Assembly: GCA_023456995.1 (NCBI GenBank)
Contig: JAEWNU010000285.1
Span: forward strand, 1-5,319
Direction: 5' to 3'
Length of the DNA stretch: 5,319 bases
Source: Bacillota bacterium
GTDB lineage: Bacteria; Bacillota; Clostridia; Oscillospirales; Ruminococcaceae
In this document: piece by piece, positions 5,306-5,319 of the stretch
How positions within the stretch are numbered: position 1 is the first letter of the stretch
Layout: every line of letters begins with the position of its first letter
Translations under genes and position numbers: made by a program
The notes under the pieces: generated by a model
What the model saw: only the letters and a program-made list of their open reading frames with translations
Told to the model about the DNA's origin: nothing
Databases searched by the model: none

Positions 5306-5319
5306 AGGCGCCTTAAATC

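Noticed and set aside
5303..5319. The palindrome AAGGCGCCTT after ilvB as a terminator or attenuator
   Set aside because: The window ends before any further stem or T-run could be seen. It is short and may simply be part of the next gene's ribosome binding region.

Overview
The window carries three complete protein genes and a well-formed amino-acid-responsive RNA leader. They look chromosomal and come from an anaerobic member of the Bacillota (Firmicutes). The evidence for this is a T-box leader in front of ilvB, purine-rich GGAG/GGGGG ribosome binding sites, consensus sigma-A-type promoters, and a lipoprotein-type FMN/FAD reductase of the kind used by anaerobes. Clostridia and Negativicutes both fit; the sequence alone does not separate them.

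Layout. Positions 29-823 (minus strand) encode glutamate racemase MurI, which makes D-glutamate for peptidoglycan. A divergent intergenic region (824-1077) holds a plausible promoter for each side and a 7-bp inverted repeat overlapping the rightward -35. Positions 1078-2856 (plus strand) encode a secreted lipoprotein with an N-terminal FMN-binding domain, carrying a probable covalent-FMN threonine, fused to a flavocytochrome-c-type fumarate reductase domain. All the catalytic residues expected of that family are present, and there is no haem domain. A strong intrinsic terminator (2874-2911) closes this gene.

A gene-free stretch of about 350 bp follows. It holds a foldable three-helix element, two palindromes and a 30-bp-phased direct repeat. 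Next come a consensus promoter (3260-3287), a T-box riboswitch with stem I, stem III, antiterminator and terminator (about 3311-3604), and ilvB (3638-5305), the acetolactate synthase catalytic subunit that begins branched-chain amino acid synthesis. The window ends 14 bases after ilvB, so the usual partner (ilvN or ilvC) cannot be seen.

The three genes appear to be separate transcription units rather than one pathway: cell-wall precursor supply, respiratory or extracellular enoate/fumarate reduction, and branched-chain amino acid synthesis under tRNA control. The points most worth a second look are the T-box specifier region, where a Val codon (GUC) sits directly against an Ile codon (AUC); the haem-less flavinylated reductase, whose true substrate is open; and the unassigned folded element after the terminator, whose motif order resembles a hammerhead ribozyme but with a damaged core. 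I do not see a clearly new multi-gene system here.
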